Positions 6,086-15,066 of a stretch of 26,464 bases of DNA are shown one piece after another. How positions within the stretch are numbered: the stretch's first letter is position 1; each line of letters starts with the position of its first letter. Source of the DNA: an uncultured Sutterella sp. (lineage in GTDB: Bacteria; Pseudomonadota; Gammaproteobacteria; Burkholderiales; Burkholderiaceae_F); NCBI GenBank assembly GCA_900767875.1, contig CAAGAT010000030.1:1-26464 (forward strand). The letters run 5' to 3'. Below the pieces are notes generated by a model. The model was not told where the DNA came from and searched no databases. It saw nothing but the letters and a program-made list of their open reading frames with translations. The position numbers and the translations under genes are program-made.

Positions 6086-8418
6086 GGCGCAAGCATGCGG
6101 TCCACGCGCGGGGCGCAGCGCATCATTCGCAGGCCCCAGGCCACGACGATCAGGCACACGCCCGTGTCGGCAAAGACGGCCATCCACATCGTGGCGTACC
6201 CCATCAGGGCCGCAATCACAAAGCAGAACTTGACGCCGAGCGCAAAGACGATGTTTTCGATGAGCGTGCGGTGCGCCAGCTCCGAGAGCTTCTTAAACCA
6301 GGCGATTTTGGCGATGTTGTCGTCCATCACCGCCACGTCGGCCGCCTCAATGGCCGTGTCTGTGCCCTTGATGCCCATGGCAAAGCCGATGCGGGCGCGC
6401 GACAGGGCCGGCGCGTCGTTGATGCCGTCGCCGACCATGGCCGTGGGCGCGGCGGTGTCGAGTTTTTCAATCACCGAGAGTTTCTGATCGGGCAGCAGCT
6501 CGGCTTGCACGTTGTCGATCCCCACGCTTTGGGCCACCGCGTGGGCGGCGCGCTCGTTGTCGCCCGTGAGCAGCCAGGGCGTCAGGCCGTTGGCCCTCAT
6601 GAGGCGCACCGCTTCGGCCGCGTTTTCCTTGACCGTGTCGGCCACCGCAAAGACCGCCACGACCCCGAAGAGGTCGCTTAAGGCCACCGCGGTTTCGCCC
6701 TTGGCGTGCGCCGCTTCAAAGGCTGCGCGGACATTGTCGGCCACCGGGCCCTTCTTGGTGAGCCAGTTAAGGTTCGTCAGAAACAGGGCCGAGCCCTCCA
6801 CGAGGCCAGTGGTGCCGCTTCCGGGCAGCGCCTTAAAGTCCTTGACGGGCAGCACGTCCTTGCCCGAGGCCGTGTAGGCCTGCGCGATGGCGCGGCTCAC
6901 CGGGTGAGAACTGAGGGCCGCCAGGCTTGCGGCAAGCGTGAGGGCTCGATCCTTATCGATAAAGGACGTGGTGGTGACGGCCGACAGCGACGGGTGCCCG
7001 TGCGTGATCGTGCCCGTCTTATCCAGGCACACGTTTTTGAGCGTGCGACCCGCTTCCAGATACACGCCCCCCTTAATGAGAATGCCGCGGCGGGCGGCCG
7101 CCGACACCGCCGAGACGATCGTCACCGGGGTGGAGATCACGAGGGCACAGGGGCAGGAGATCACCAGAAGCACCAGGGCGCGGTAAATCCACACGGTCCA
7201 GGGCTCGGAGGTGATCACGGGTCCCAAGAGGGCCGTGGCCAGGGCCAGGGCAAAGACCGTGGGCGTGTAGCGCGCGGCGAATTTATCGACGAAGCGCTGC
7301 AGCGGGGCTTTCTTTTGTTCGGCCTCTTCGACGGCGCGGATGATGCGGGCGCTCATCGAGTCGCTCGCGGCGGCCGTGGCGCGCACGTAAAGGGCGCTTT
7401 CCAGGGAAAGGGCCCCGGCAAAGACCTTTGAGCCCGGAGTCTTGGCCGCGGGCATCGACTCGCCCGTGACCATGGACTCGTCCATGCTGCCGCTGCCTTC
7501 CTCGACCATGCCGTCAAGGGCCGAGCGCTCGCCCGGCTCAATGCGGATCAAGGCCCCGGCGGGAATCGCGTCGGCCTGCATGCGCCGCCAAGATTCGCCC
7601 ACCTTGACCGTGGCCTGCGAGGGCGCCACGTCCATCAGGCGGCGAATGGCGTTGCGCGCCCGCACCATGCTCAGATCTTCAATGGTTTCGCCGATTTCGT
7701 AGAGTACCATCACCATGGCCGCCTCGGGCCAGGCGCCCAGGCACACGGCGCCGATCACGGCCACGCTCATGAGCGTATCCATGTTGAAGATCAGACGCAC
7801 CAGAAAACCCAGACCCTTGAAGATCGTTTGGAAACCGGCCAGGGTAATGGCCGCGGCGGCGGCGATCATCACGCTCCACTCGGGCAGCCACTGCGTGAGC
7901 TCAAGCGTTTCGGCGGCGGCGGCCAGCACCAGGGCCACGGCCAGACGCACGTAGGGGATGTCGGCGGCGCTTGGCGCTTGCGGCGCGCCCTTTTTGGCCG
8001 TCATGTTCGCTTCGTACCCGGCCTGCGCGAGCTTTTCAATCAGGGCAAAGCAGCGCTCGGCGTCGGTGTGCACCGTCACCGTCCGGTCGATCTTGTTGAC
8101 CGAGGCATCGAGGCTCAGGATCGCGAGAACCTTCTCAACGTCGGCTTCGCCTTTCATACCCGGAATCGACAGGGTGATGTCCGAGCGGGAGGTTTGGCGG
8201 ATTTCGCTAGCCTTCATACCGAGCGAGTCGATGATGGGGATGAGGTGCTCGGCACGCACCGTCTCATCCTTGGGCGTAAAAAGCGCCGTGCGCGAGAGCG
8301 TGTCAAAGCGCACGTCGCGCACGAGGTCGCTGCCCGCAAAGGCCTTTTCAATGAGCGCCGTTTCGGCGCCGCAGCACATGTCGGGAATGTAGAGCTTGAT
8401 GGATGCGGTGTTGGGCAT
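6082..8418 (-). CDS. zntA: Zn2+/Cd2+/Pb2+-exporting P1B-type ATPase
   Basis: An inner-membrane heavy-metal efflux pump driven by ATP. The 778-residue product has an N-terminal HMA domain with C15-C16 and E19 (DMCCGAE), the CCxxE form of the metal site. A second HMA-like domain has lost its cysteines (GMKGEADV). The core motifs are all present: TGES, CPC in the membrane (C422-P423-C424), D466 in DKTGT as the phosphorylated aspartate, the SSHP histidine, TGDN and GDGINDAP. ALGVK in the seventh and FADTG in the eighth membrane helix match the Zn/Cd/Pb subgroup (ZntA/CadA). The ATG at 8418 follows GAGG; an upstream in-frame TTG is less likely. It is divergent from the MerR-type regulator, whose stretched promoter lies directly upstream. 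The stop overlaps the nrdG 3' end by four bases, in convergent orientation. Confidence 0.93.
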   Translation of the reverse strand: MPNTASIKLYIPDMCCGAETALIEKAFAGSDLVRDVRFDTLSRTALFTPKDETVRAEHLIPIIDSLGMKASEIRQTSRSDITLSIPGMKGEADVEKVLAILSLDASVNKIDRTVTVHTDAERCFALIEKLAQAGYEANMTAKKGAPQAPSAADIPYVRLAVALVLAAAAETLELTQWLPEWSVMIAAAAAITLAGFQTIFKGLGFLVRLIFNMDTLMSVAVIGAVCLGAWPEAAMVMVLYEIGETIEDLSMVRARNAIRRLMDVAPSQATVKVGESWRRMQADAIPAGALIRIEPGERSALDGMVEEGSGSMDESMVTGESMPAAKTPGSKVFAGALSLESALYVRATAAASDSMSARIIRAVEEAEQKKAPLQRFVDKFAARYTPTVFALALATALLGPVITSEPWTVWIYRALVLLVISCPCALVISTPVTIVSAVSAAARRGILIKGGVYLEAGRTLKNVCLDKTGTITHGHPSLSAVTTTSFIDKDRALTLAASLAALSSHPVSRAIAQAYTASGKDVLPVKDFKALPGSGTTGLVEGSALFLTNLNWLTKKGPVADNVRAAFEAAHAKGETAVALSDLFGVVAVFAVADTVKENAAEAVRLMRANGLTPWLLTGDNERAAHAVAQSVGIDNVQAELLPDQKLSVIEKLDTAAPTAMVGDGINDAPALSRARIGFAMGIKGTDTAIEAADVAVMDDNIAKIAWFKKLSELAHRTLIENIVFALGVKFCFVIAALMGYATMWMAVFADTGVCLIVVAWGLRMMRCAPRVDRMLAP

Positions 8419-8461
8419 GGGGTTGCCTCGGAAGCCAAATAACAATCATTTCGATGTGTGC

Positions 8462-8492
8462 ATTAAAAACCCCGTAGCCGCTATAGTGTCAA
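8462..8492 (-). promoter_or_regulatory. MerR-type promoter and operator for the metal ATPase
   Basis: Leftward -35 TTGACA (8492-8487) and -10 TTTAAT (8467-8462) are separated by 19 bp, the long spacer that MerR-family activators untwist. The spacer holds an imperfect dyad (ACACTATAG, CGG, CTACGGGGT; 6 of 9 positions symmetrical) that resembles CadR/PbrR operators. On the plus strand TATAGT (8482-8487) is a plausible -10 for the regulator gene, so the two promoters would overlap and the regulator could control itself. Confidence 0.7.
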
Positions 8493-8517
8493 GAGCATCC
8501 GTGAGGAGGACAACCAA

Positions 8518-8982
8518 ATGAGAATCGGCGAGCTGGCGCAGCGATCGGGCGTAGGGATTGAAACGATCCGCTTTTACGAGACCAAGGGGCTACTGCCCGA
8601 GCCGCTGCGGCTGGCCAACAACTACCGCAACTACACGAACACGCATCTGTCGCGCCTGCACTTTATCCGGCACTGTCGGCTGCTGGGCATGAGCCTGGAG
8701 GAGGTCGACAAGCTCGTTCATCTGGAAAAGTCCCGTCCGGAGGATCTGACGCTCGTGCACGAGACGGTGAGCGCGCACATCGCCGACATCGACAAGCGCA
8801 TTGCCGAACTCAGCGAACTTAAGGCCAAGCTGCTCGCGCTCGAGTGCCGCTGCTCGGGCGACCATGCCGGGCACCGCTGCGGGATTCTCGATCAGCTCGA
8901 AGCGTATTCGGACAGCTGCGACAAGTGCCGCGCCTGCTGCGAGTTTGAGCACGAAGCCTCCGAGGCTGAAAAATTCAAGTGA
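8518..8982 (+). CDS. CadR/PbrR-like MerR-family metal-responsive regulator
   Basis: A 154-residue transcription factor predicted to sense a divalent soft metal and activate the divergent ATPase gene. The winged-helix DNA-binding domain is clear at 1-70 (MRIGELAQRSGVGIETIRFYE, then NYRNYT). A dimerisation helix follows (about 80-110), then a cysteine-rich metal loop with C110, C112 and C121 (RCGILDQL), and a tail with C134, C137, C140 and C141. The C-terminal loop matches the CadR/PbrR type. However, the conserved cysteine at the start of the dimer helix (C77 in CadR, C79 in PbrR) is L77 here by counting back from the AHI motif. Metal coordination may therefore differ. AGGAGG at 8504-8509 fixes the start. 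Confidence 0.88.
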   Translation: MRIGELAQRSGVGIETIRFYETKGLLPEPLRLANNYRNYTNTHLSRLHFIRHCRLLGMSLEEVDKLVHLEKSRPEDLTLVHETVSAHIADIDKRIAELSELKAKLLALECRCSGDHAGHRCGILDQLEAYSDSCDKCRACCEFEHEASEAEKFK

Positions 8983-8984
8983 GC

Positions 8985-8998
8985 GGACGGGCCCGTCC
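8985..8998. repeat. 14-bp palindrome after the MerR gene
   Basis: GGACGGGCCCGTCC is a perfect palindrome two bases after the regulator stop codon. It may form a hairpin that limits read-through, but there is no T-tract, so a terminator role is only possible. Confidence 0.35.
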
Positions 8999-9054
8999 CA
9001 AAATTTGGTAAATTGCGCTCTTTGCTTTCCCATTGATTTTTCAGACTTCAGAAC

Positions 9055-9612
9055 ATGAACTTATTCGGCGGATGGATCGGCTGGCTGCTTGCCGCGGCCG
9101 TGGTGTTGATTCCGACTTTCGTGGTGGGACGCGCGGCGCAGGCCGTGCCCGCGGCCTTAACGAGCGATCGCTTTAAGAGCGGCTTCGGGGGTGCGCTCTG
9201 GCTCTTTCTGGCCGGTCAGATCGGCTGGGTGCTCACGCTCGTCTGGCAGAGCGCCTACATGACGAGCGAGCTCTGGCACATGCTCGCGCGCAACAACGAG
9301 ACGATGCAGGCCGCCTTTGTGGCGGTGGTGCCCGGTGTCGTCTCGGTGATCATCGGTCTGGTGGTGATCTGGCAGGTGTGCTTCCGCCGCACGCCCAACG
9401 CGGCGGCCGTCTCGGTCGTGGGCGTCTGGCTCATGGGCCCGTGCACGGCCATGCTGCAGAGCTGGTACTTCGGGTTGGAGCTGACGACCGCGAGCCTCGT
9501 GCAGCTTTTCGGCTGGAGCATCCTCTGGAGCTTTTACTTTGCCCTGGCTCCCCGCTCGGCGCTGACCTTCGGCACGCCCCGCGGCCGCCGCATCGCGCAG
9601 GGGCAGGATTGA
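9055..9612 (+). CDS. Small multi-pass membrane protein, possibly DUF2569-like
   Basis: A 185-residue hydrophobic protein with about four to five predicted membrane segments (roughly 5-27, 44-65, 86-108, 118-135 and 150-165). The WILxSFYF...RSxxTFG-like end is similar to DUF2569 proteins, whose function is unknown; this resemblance is by eye and weak. The ATG at 9055 starts directly with a membrane segment, but its Shine-Dalgarno is poor. It could be co-transcribed with the metal regulator 72 bases upstream, though nothing in the sequence ties it to metals. A bidirectional terminator closes it. Confidence 0.7.
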   Translation: MNLFGGWIGWLLAAAVVLIPTFVVGRAAQAVPAALTSDRFKSGFGGALWLFLAGQIGWVLTLVWQSAYMTSELWHMLARNNETMQAAFVAVVPGVVSVIIGLVVIWQVCFRRTPNAAAVSVVGVWLMGPCTAMLQSWYFGLELTTASLVQLFGWSILWSFYFALAPRSALTFGTPRGRRIAQGQD

Positions 9613-9631
9613 CGCTCCTGCAGCACCAAAC

Positions 9632-9672
9632 AAAAACGGGACGCCGGTTTTTCACCGAAGTCCCGTTTTTTT
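9632..9672. terminator. Bidirectional terminator between convergent genes
   Basis: CGGGAC (9637-9642) pairs with GTCCCG (9660-9665), with an inner CGGT/ACCG pair (9645-9648 and 9654-9657). Five A residues lie to the left and seven T residues to the right, so it can stop transcription of both the membrane-protein gene and the aldo/keto reductase gene. Confidence 0.88.
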
Positions 9673-9687
9673 CGTTCTGTGCTTTGA

Positions 9688-10539
9688 TCAGAACGTCACG
9701 TGATCGGGATCGAGTCCCGAAAAGCCCGTCTGGGGCATGTTGTCGAGCTTTTGCATGTCTTCGTCCGAAATCTCGAAACTGAAGAGATCGGCGTTTTGGC
9801 GGCGACGCTCGGGCGACGTGGACTTAACCACGGCCCCGACGCCGTGCTGCAGGCACCAGCGCAGGCAGATCTGGCCGGTGGAGACGTTGTATTTTTGCGC
9901 CAGGCTCGTCAGCAGCGGATTGCGCACCAGCGCGCCGCGCGCCAGCGGGGACCAGGCCACCACGCGGATGCCATGGCTCATGCAAAAGTCCACCGTGCTT
10001 TGCTGACGGTAGCCCGGGTGAAACTCGATCTGGTTGACCATCGGAGCGATGCGGGCACGCGCCAGAAGCGGCACGAGGTGGTGCGAGAGGAAATTGCTCA
10101 CGCCGATGGCGCGCACCAGCCCCTGATCGTACAGACCCTCGAGGGCGCGCCAGGTGCCCGAGTTGATGCTCTGCCAGGTCATGGGCTCGCCCTTGGTGGC
10201 CGGCCAGTGAATCAGAAAGAGATCGAGGTAGGAGAGCTCCATCTTCTTGAGGGCCGTCTCAAAGGCGCGCATGGCCGCGTCGTATCCGCGGTCGGCATTC
10301 CACAGCTTGGTGGCCACAAAGAGCTTTTCGCGCGGCAGCCCGCAGGTGCGCACGGCCTTGCCGACGCTGGCTTCGTTGCCGTAGATGAAGGCCGTGTCGA
10401 TGTGCCGGTAGCCGGCGTTGATCGCGTCGTGAATGTCTTCGATCAGCTTGTCGTCGTCCGGAATCTGCCAGGTGCCGAGTCCGATGCACGGAATCTTGAC
10501 GCCGTTGGACAGGCGAAAGCCGCTTGCGATGGTGGGCAA
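9688..10539 (-). CDS. Aldo/keto reductase (2,5-diketo-gluconate reductase-like)
   Basis: A cytosolic NADPH-dependent carbonyl reductase of the AKR superfamily. The 283 residues form a complete TIM barrel. The catalytic tetrad is D48 (GYRHIDTA), Y53 (FIYGNE), K78 (ATKLW) and H111 (FLIHWP). GVSNF and NQIEFHP are the usual family signatures, and the C-terminal KSTSPERRRQN segment is the cofactor phosphate-binding stretch. DkgA/DkgB-type enzymes are the closest recognisable group; the natural substrate cannot be read from sequence. The start codon is TTG at 10539, preceded by GGGAGA at a good distance, and no in-frame ATG lies nearby upstream. It is transcribed alone, divergent from the next gene. 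Confidence 0.9.
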   Translation of the reverse strand: MPTIASGFRLSNGVKIPCIGLGTWQIPDDDKLIEDIHDAINAGYRHIDTAFIYGNEASVGKAVRTCGLPREKLFVATKLWNADRGYDAAMRAFETALKKMELSYLDLFLIHWPATKGEPMTWQSINSGTWRALEGLYDQGLVRAIGVSNFLSHHLVPLLARARIAPMVNQIEFHPGYRQQSTVDFCMSHGIRVVAWSPLARGALVRNPLLTSLAQKYNVSTGQICLRWCLQHGVGAVVKSTSPERRRQNADLFSFEISDEDMQKLDNMPQTGFSGLDPDHVTF

Positions 10540-10791
10540 GATGTTCTCCCAAAAGTCGTAGGAAACCGCCGCGGGCGGGGGAGGGGATCCCGGCCGGAAA
10601 CGGGCGGTTTGCGTTGGCGGTCATTGTAGCAAAGCGCCCCGACGCTCACCCTCTCGGAAGTCTTTGACACGGGAGAAAAAATCCAAAAAAAAATACATCG
10701 AACTGGGTATTTTGTCTTAGGCGTCCCTCCTAGGTCGGCATTAAAATCCGTGCGCATGACGTCCCTTTAGTTTCCTTATCGGTCAGTCAAG

Positions 10792-12135
10792 ATGCAGCAA
10801 GATCTTTCCGGTGTCTTTCTTTTGTTGATGGTCATTGCGCTGGTGTTGCTCGGGTACATCCTGAGGCGCCTGAGCAAGCAGGGCGGCGGCAAGAGCCCGC
10901 AGAGCCGGGGCGGCCCCGTGCCCAACGAGCATCCCGCGCGCACGGCCGCGGCCAAGCCCCGCGAAGTCGAGGAATTCGACGCGGTGAGCGTGCATCGTCC
11001 CACGATGCTGGCCCTGACGACCGAGCGCCACAATGCGGCCTCGCCCGAAGTCTTCATTCAGCGCGCCTTTAAGGTCGACCGCGACCATTGGATGGAAATC
11101 GAGTCCGACGAAAAGATCCGCCGCCGCCTCAACGCGCTGTTTGCCCACGTCTGCCAGCTCGCCTGGGTGCCGGCCAGTGCCTTTGAGCGCCACATTTTCT
11201 CGGTGAGCTTTTCGCCCGAGCTCGAAGCGGCCCTGCAGGCCGGCATTTTGCGCAGCGACAAACACTCCGGCGCCGTCACGCAGGTGACCGCCGTCGACGA
11301 GACGGGCGAAGCCCTGGGCGAACCCATGAAGATGAGTGCGGACGGCTCGCGCCTGGGGCTCGTGGCGGCTCTGTGGGGTGCGCTCAATCCCCACGGCATG
11401 TCCCATGAGCTGCGAGGGGAACTTGAAAAGGAAAACAACGAGGTGGCCCGTCGCCTCGGCGATTTGCACAACCACGTCGCCTACGAGACCGTCTCGAGCT
11501 GGACGCGTCGCTACGCGAGCCTTTCGGCCCTCGTGACAGCCGCCAAGGCCGGGGTGTCGGCCGAACACGCCGCCGATTACCTTGAGGATGTGGACCGTAT
11601 CGCCGGCGACATGCACGCGCAGGCCGACATGATCGATCAGGCCATCGCCAAGCGCGCCCGCTCGGTCTTTAATCTCGAAGACGCCGACGACGCGCTCGTG
11701 CACGCCATCGCCTACATGTACGTGCGAGACCTGACGGTGCGCTTCCTGCGGATTTGCTCGCTGCTGCGCGTGGCCATCGGCGACACCTTCGAAGAGGAGG
11801 TGCGCTGCGCCAATGCGGTGGCCCTCGACGTCAATCAGTTTACGGATGTGCGCGAGCTCATCGCCGCGGCCCAGAAGACGGCCAACGGCAAACTCGACAT
11901 CGGCGGCATGCGCTCGGCCGTGAGCCAAGACATCACCCGCGCCTCCGAACTGATGCGCCACGCCGAGGAACTCACCAAGGTGCACGACAAATTCCAGGCC
12001 GACCTCAGAGAGCTTGCCCGCAAGCTGCAGGAAGACCTCGATCAGACCGTGCTGCGCCAGGTGCGCATGCACCGCTACGCCGTGCGCGTCAACGACGACG
12101 GCGAGGTCGAAAAGCTCTTCGTGCTCAACGCGTAA
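10792..12135 (+). CDS. Membrane-anchored helical protein of unknown function
   Basis: I do not recognise this 447-residue protein. It has one N-terminal membrane helix (about 7-24) followed by basic residues (RRLSKQ), suggesting an outside-in anchor with the bulk in the cytoplasm. A low-complexity linker (about 29-58) comes next, then a mixed domain (about 60-190). A mainly helical region runs to the end and includes a charged coiled-coil-like stretch near 395-430 (HDKFQADLRELARKLQEDL). The N-terminus and linker recall ZipA, but the C-terminal FtsZ-binding fold is not evident. No catalytic motif is seen. The plus strand is preferred because its composition is balanced, while the long opposite frame is rich in G, H and R. 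It stands alone, with its own terminator. The Shine-Dalgarno is weak. Confidence 0.75.
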   Translation: MQQDLSGVFLLLMVIALVLLGYILRRLSKQGGGKSPQSRGGPVPNEHPARTAAAKPREVEEFDAVSVHRPTMLALTTERHNAASPEVFIQRAFKVDRDHWMEIESDEKIRRRLNALFAHVCQLAWVPASAFERHIFSVSFSPELEAALQAGILRSDKHSGAVTQVTAVDETGEALGEPMKMSADGSRLGLVAALWGALNPHGMSHELRGELEKENNEVARRLGDLHNHVAYETVSSWTRRYASLSALVTAAKAGVSAEHAADYLEDVDRIAGDMHAQADMIDQAIAKRARSVFNLEDADDALVHAIAYMYVRDLTVRFLRICSLLRVAIGDTFEEEVRCANAVALDVNQFTDVRELIAAAQKTANGKLDIGGMRSAVSQDITRASELMRHAEELTKVHDKFQADLRELARKLQEDLDQTVLRQVRMHRYAVRVNDDGEVEKLFVLNA

Positions 12136-12159
12136 GGCAACTTCCTTTCCGGTCATGAC

Positions 12160-12183
12160 AAAGGCGCCTTCGGGCGCCTTTTT
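12160..12183 (+). terminator. Intrinsic terminator with UUCG tetraloop
   Basis: GGCGCC (12163-12168) and GGCGCC (12173-12178) pair around TTCG, extended by flanking A-T pairs and followed by five T residues. It ends the 10792-12135 transcript. It may also slow leftward transcription from the ABC operon, which stops at 12204. Confidence 0.92.
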
Positions 12184-12203
12184 CGTGCACGGGGCCGGGG
12201 GCC

Positions 12204-13295
<1,092 letters not shown>

Positions 13296-13296
13296 G

Positions 13297-14967
13297 TCAG
13301 TGAGCTCCGATCGTGTCGCCGTTGCGGCACAAAACGCGTGCCAGGAGCGTCATGGCGCCCGAGGCGATGAAAACGAGGGCGATGAGGACAACCGAGAAGG
13401 AGCAGGCTTGCGCAAACTGCAGTTCCGTCATGCACTCCAAAATGCGGGTGGTGATGAGCGTCCAGTGCACCGAGACCAAAAAGATCGTGGCGCTGATGGC
13501 CGTCATCGAATGAATGAAGAGGTACTTCATGCCCGACAGGACCGCCGGCAGCACCAGCGGCACCGTCACGGAGGTGAAGGTCTTCAAGGACGTGGCCCCG
13601 AGACTGCGGCTGGCTTCCTCAATCGAAGGATCGATCTGCGTGAGCGCCGCAATGACGTTGCGGATGCCCGCCGAGGAGTAGCGGAACACGTAGGCGGCCA
13701 CCAGGATCCAGACCGTGCCCGTCAGAATCAGCGGCTCGTCGTTAAAGGCGATGATGTAGGCGATACCGACGACCGTGCCCGGCAGCGTGTAGTTTAAGAG
13801 CGAGGCCGTCTCCAGGCTCTTGCGGCCGCGCACCTTCAGGCGTGCGGTCACATAGCCCACGAGCACGGCAAGCAGTCCGCCAAGGGGCGTGCCGATGCAG
13901 GCGATGATGAGCGTGTCCTTGATCGCCTTCATGCCGTGCGTGAACACGTACGTGTAGTTGTCGGCCGTCAGGCTGTTGTCCACGCCCCAAACCTTGATGA
14001 GGCTGCCCATGACGATGACCGAGTAGATCGCGATGATCAGAGCAATGACCGCGGCGATCACGGCGGTCATGACGCCGGTGAGAACCGGTCCGGGCCCGTG
14101 AATGCTGCTGCGGCCGCCCGCTTTGCCGCTGACGGTCACATAGCTTTTGCGGCTGACCCAGTAGTGCTGGATCAGGTAGACGGCCAGCGCCGGAATGAGC
14201 AGCATGAACGAGAGGGCCGAGCCGCCCTTAAAGTCGTACATGCCCGTGATCTGCAGATAGGCCTGGGTGGGCAGCACCGGGAAGGAGTGGCCGCCGAGCA
14301 CCTGCGGCGTGGCAAAGTCGGCCAGCGAGCAGGAGAACACCAGAAGGAAGGCGTTGGCGATGCCCGGCACGGCCAACGGCAGCGTGACCGTTCGAAACAC
14401 GGTGGCGCTTGAGGCACCCAGTGAATAGGCTGCGTCCTCCAGGTTGGGGTCGATGCGCGAGAGAATCGTCGACAGAGTCATGAACGCCACGGGAAAGAAC
14501 GTGAGCGTTTCGGATATGAACGTGCCCCAAAAGCCGTAGAAGTTGAAGTCCTCGATGCCCAGCAGCGTCAGGATCATGCCGTTGGGCCCCAAAAGCAGCG
14601 TCAGGGCGATGCTGCTCGTAAAGGGCGGGGAGATAAGCGGCAGGATGGTGATGCCACTCACGATCAACTTGAGCCAGGTCGGCATCGACAGTCGCGTGAC
14701 CGCAAAGGCGAACACAAAGCCCAGGGCGGTGCCCGCCAGACCCACGGAAAAGCCCAGCAAAATGCTGTTGACGGCGGCCCGCTGGTCGTACCAGTTTGAG
14801 ACGAAGGGGCGCAGGTTTTCAAGCGTGAAGCCGTTTTCGCTCCAGAAGGTCATCGCCAGAAGGCGAAAGAGCGGATAAAGAACGAAAACGCCGATGAGCA
14901 ACCACAAAACGGCCACGGTCAGGCGTGTGGTGGCGTCGCGCCCGGCGCCTTGCATAGCAACGGACAT
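13297..14967 (-). CDS. ABC importer permease, two fused transmembrane domains
   Basis: A 556-residue inner-membrane permease with about twelve predicted helices and two EAA loops, near 177-201 (EDAAYSLGAS) and 450-474 (EEASRSLGAT). It is therefore a fused dimer of the FbpB/PhnU type, able to form the whole channel alone. Length and organisation fit the iron(III) and 2-aminoethylphosphonate importer families equally well. The ATG at 14967 follows GGGGA. It is the second gene of the operon, separated from the binding-protein gene by 99 bases that include a strong hairpin. Confidence 0.92.
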   Translation of the reverse strand: MSVAMQGAGRDATTRLTVAVLWLLIGVFVLYPLFRLLAMTFWSENGFTLENLRPFVSNWYDQRAAVNSILLGFSVGLAGTALGFVFAFAVTRLSMPTWLKLIVSGITILPLISPPFTSSIALTLLLGPNGMILTLLGIEDFNFYGFWGTFISETLTFFPVAFMTLSTILSRIDPNLEDAAYSLGASSATVFRTVTLPLAVPGIANAFLLVFSCSLADFATPQVLGGHSFPVLPTQAYLQITGMYDFKGGSALSFMLLIPALAVYLIQHYWVSRKSYVTVSGKAGGRSSIHGPGPVLTGVMTAVIAAVIALIIAIYSVIVMGSLIKVWGVDNSLTADNYTYVFTHGMKAIKDTLIIACIGTPLGGLLAVLVGYVTARLKVRGRKSLETASLLNYTLPGTVVGIAYIIAFNDEPLILTGTVWILVAAYVFRYSSAGIRNVIAALTQIDPSIEEASRSLGATSLKTFTSVTVPLVLPAVLSGMKYLFIHSMTAISATIFLVSVHWTLITTRILECMTELQFAQACSFSVVLIALVFIASGAMTLLARVLCRNGDTIGAH

Positions 14968-15034
14968 GGGATTGATCCCCGAAAAGGCCGGCCGGGGCGC
15001 CCGACGGGTGCCTCGGCTGCGGCGTTGGAGGCGG

Positions 15035-15053
15035 GCGCCGCCCGGGGCGGCGC
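15035..15053. repeat. GC-rich perfect inverted repeat between binding-protein and permease genes
   Basis: GCGCCGCCC (15035-15043) and GGGCGGCGC (15045-15053) flank one base. There is no T-tract. In the leftward mRNA this hairpin would sit 13 bases past the binding-protein stop, a typical place for a structure that protects the upstream message and lets more binding protein than permease be made. Confidence 0.6.
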
Positions 15054-15066
15054 ACCGACGCAGCTC

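Noticed and set aside
10783..12156. 457-codon minus-strand frame opposite the unknown 447-residue gene
   Set aside because: Dominated by H, G, V and R without a start signal. The plus-strand frame has a membrane anchor, balanced composition and a properly placed terminator.
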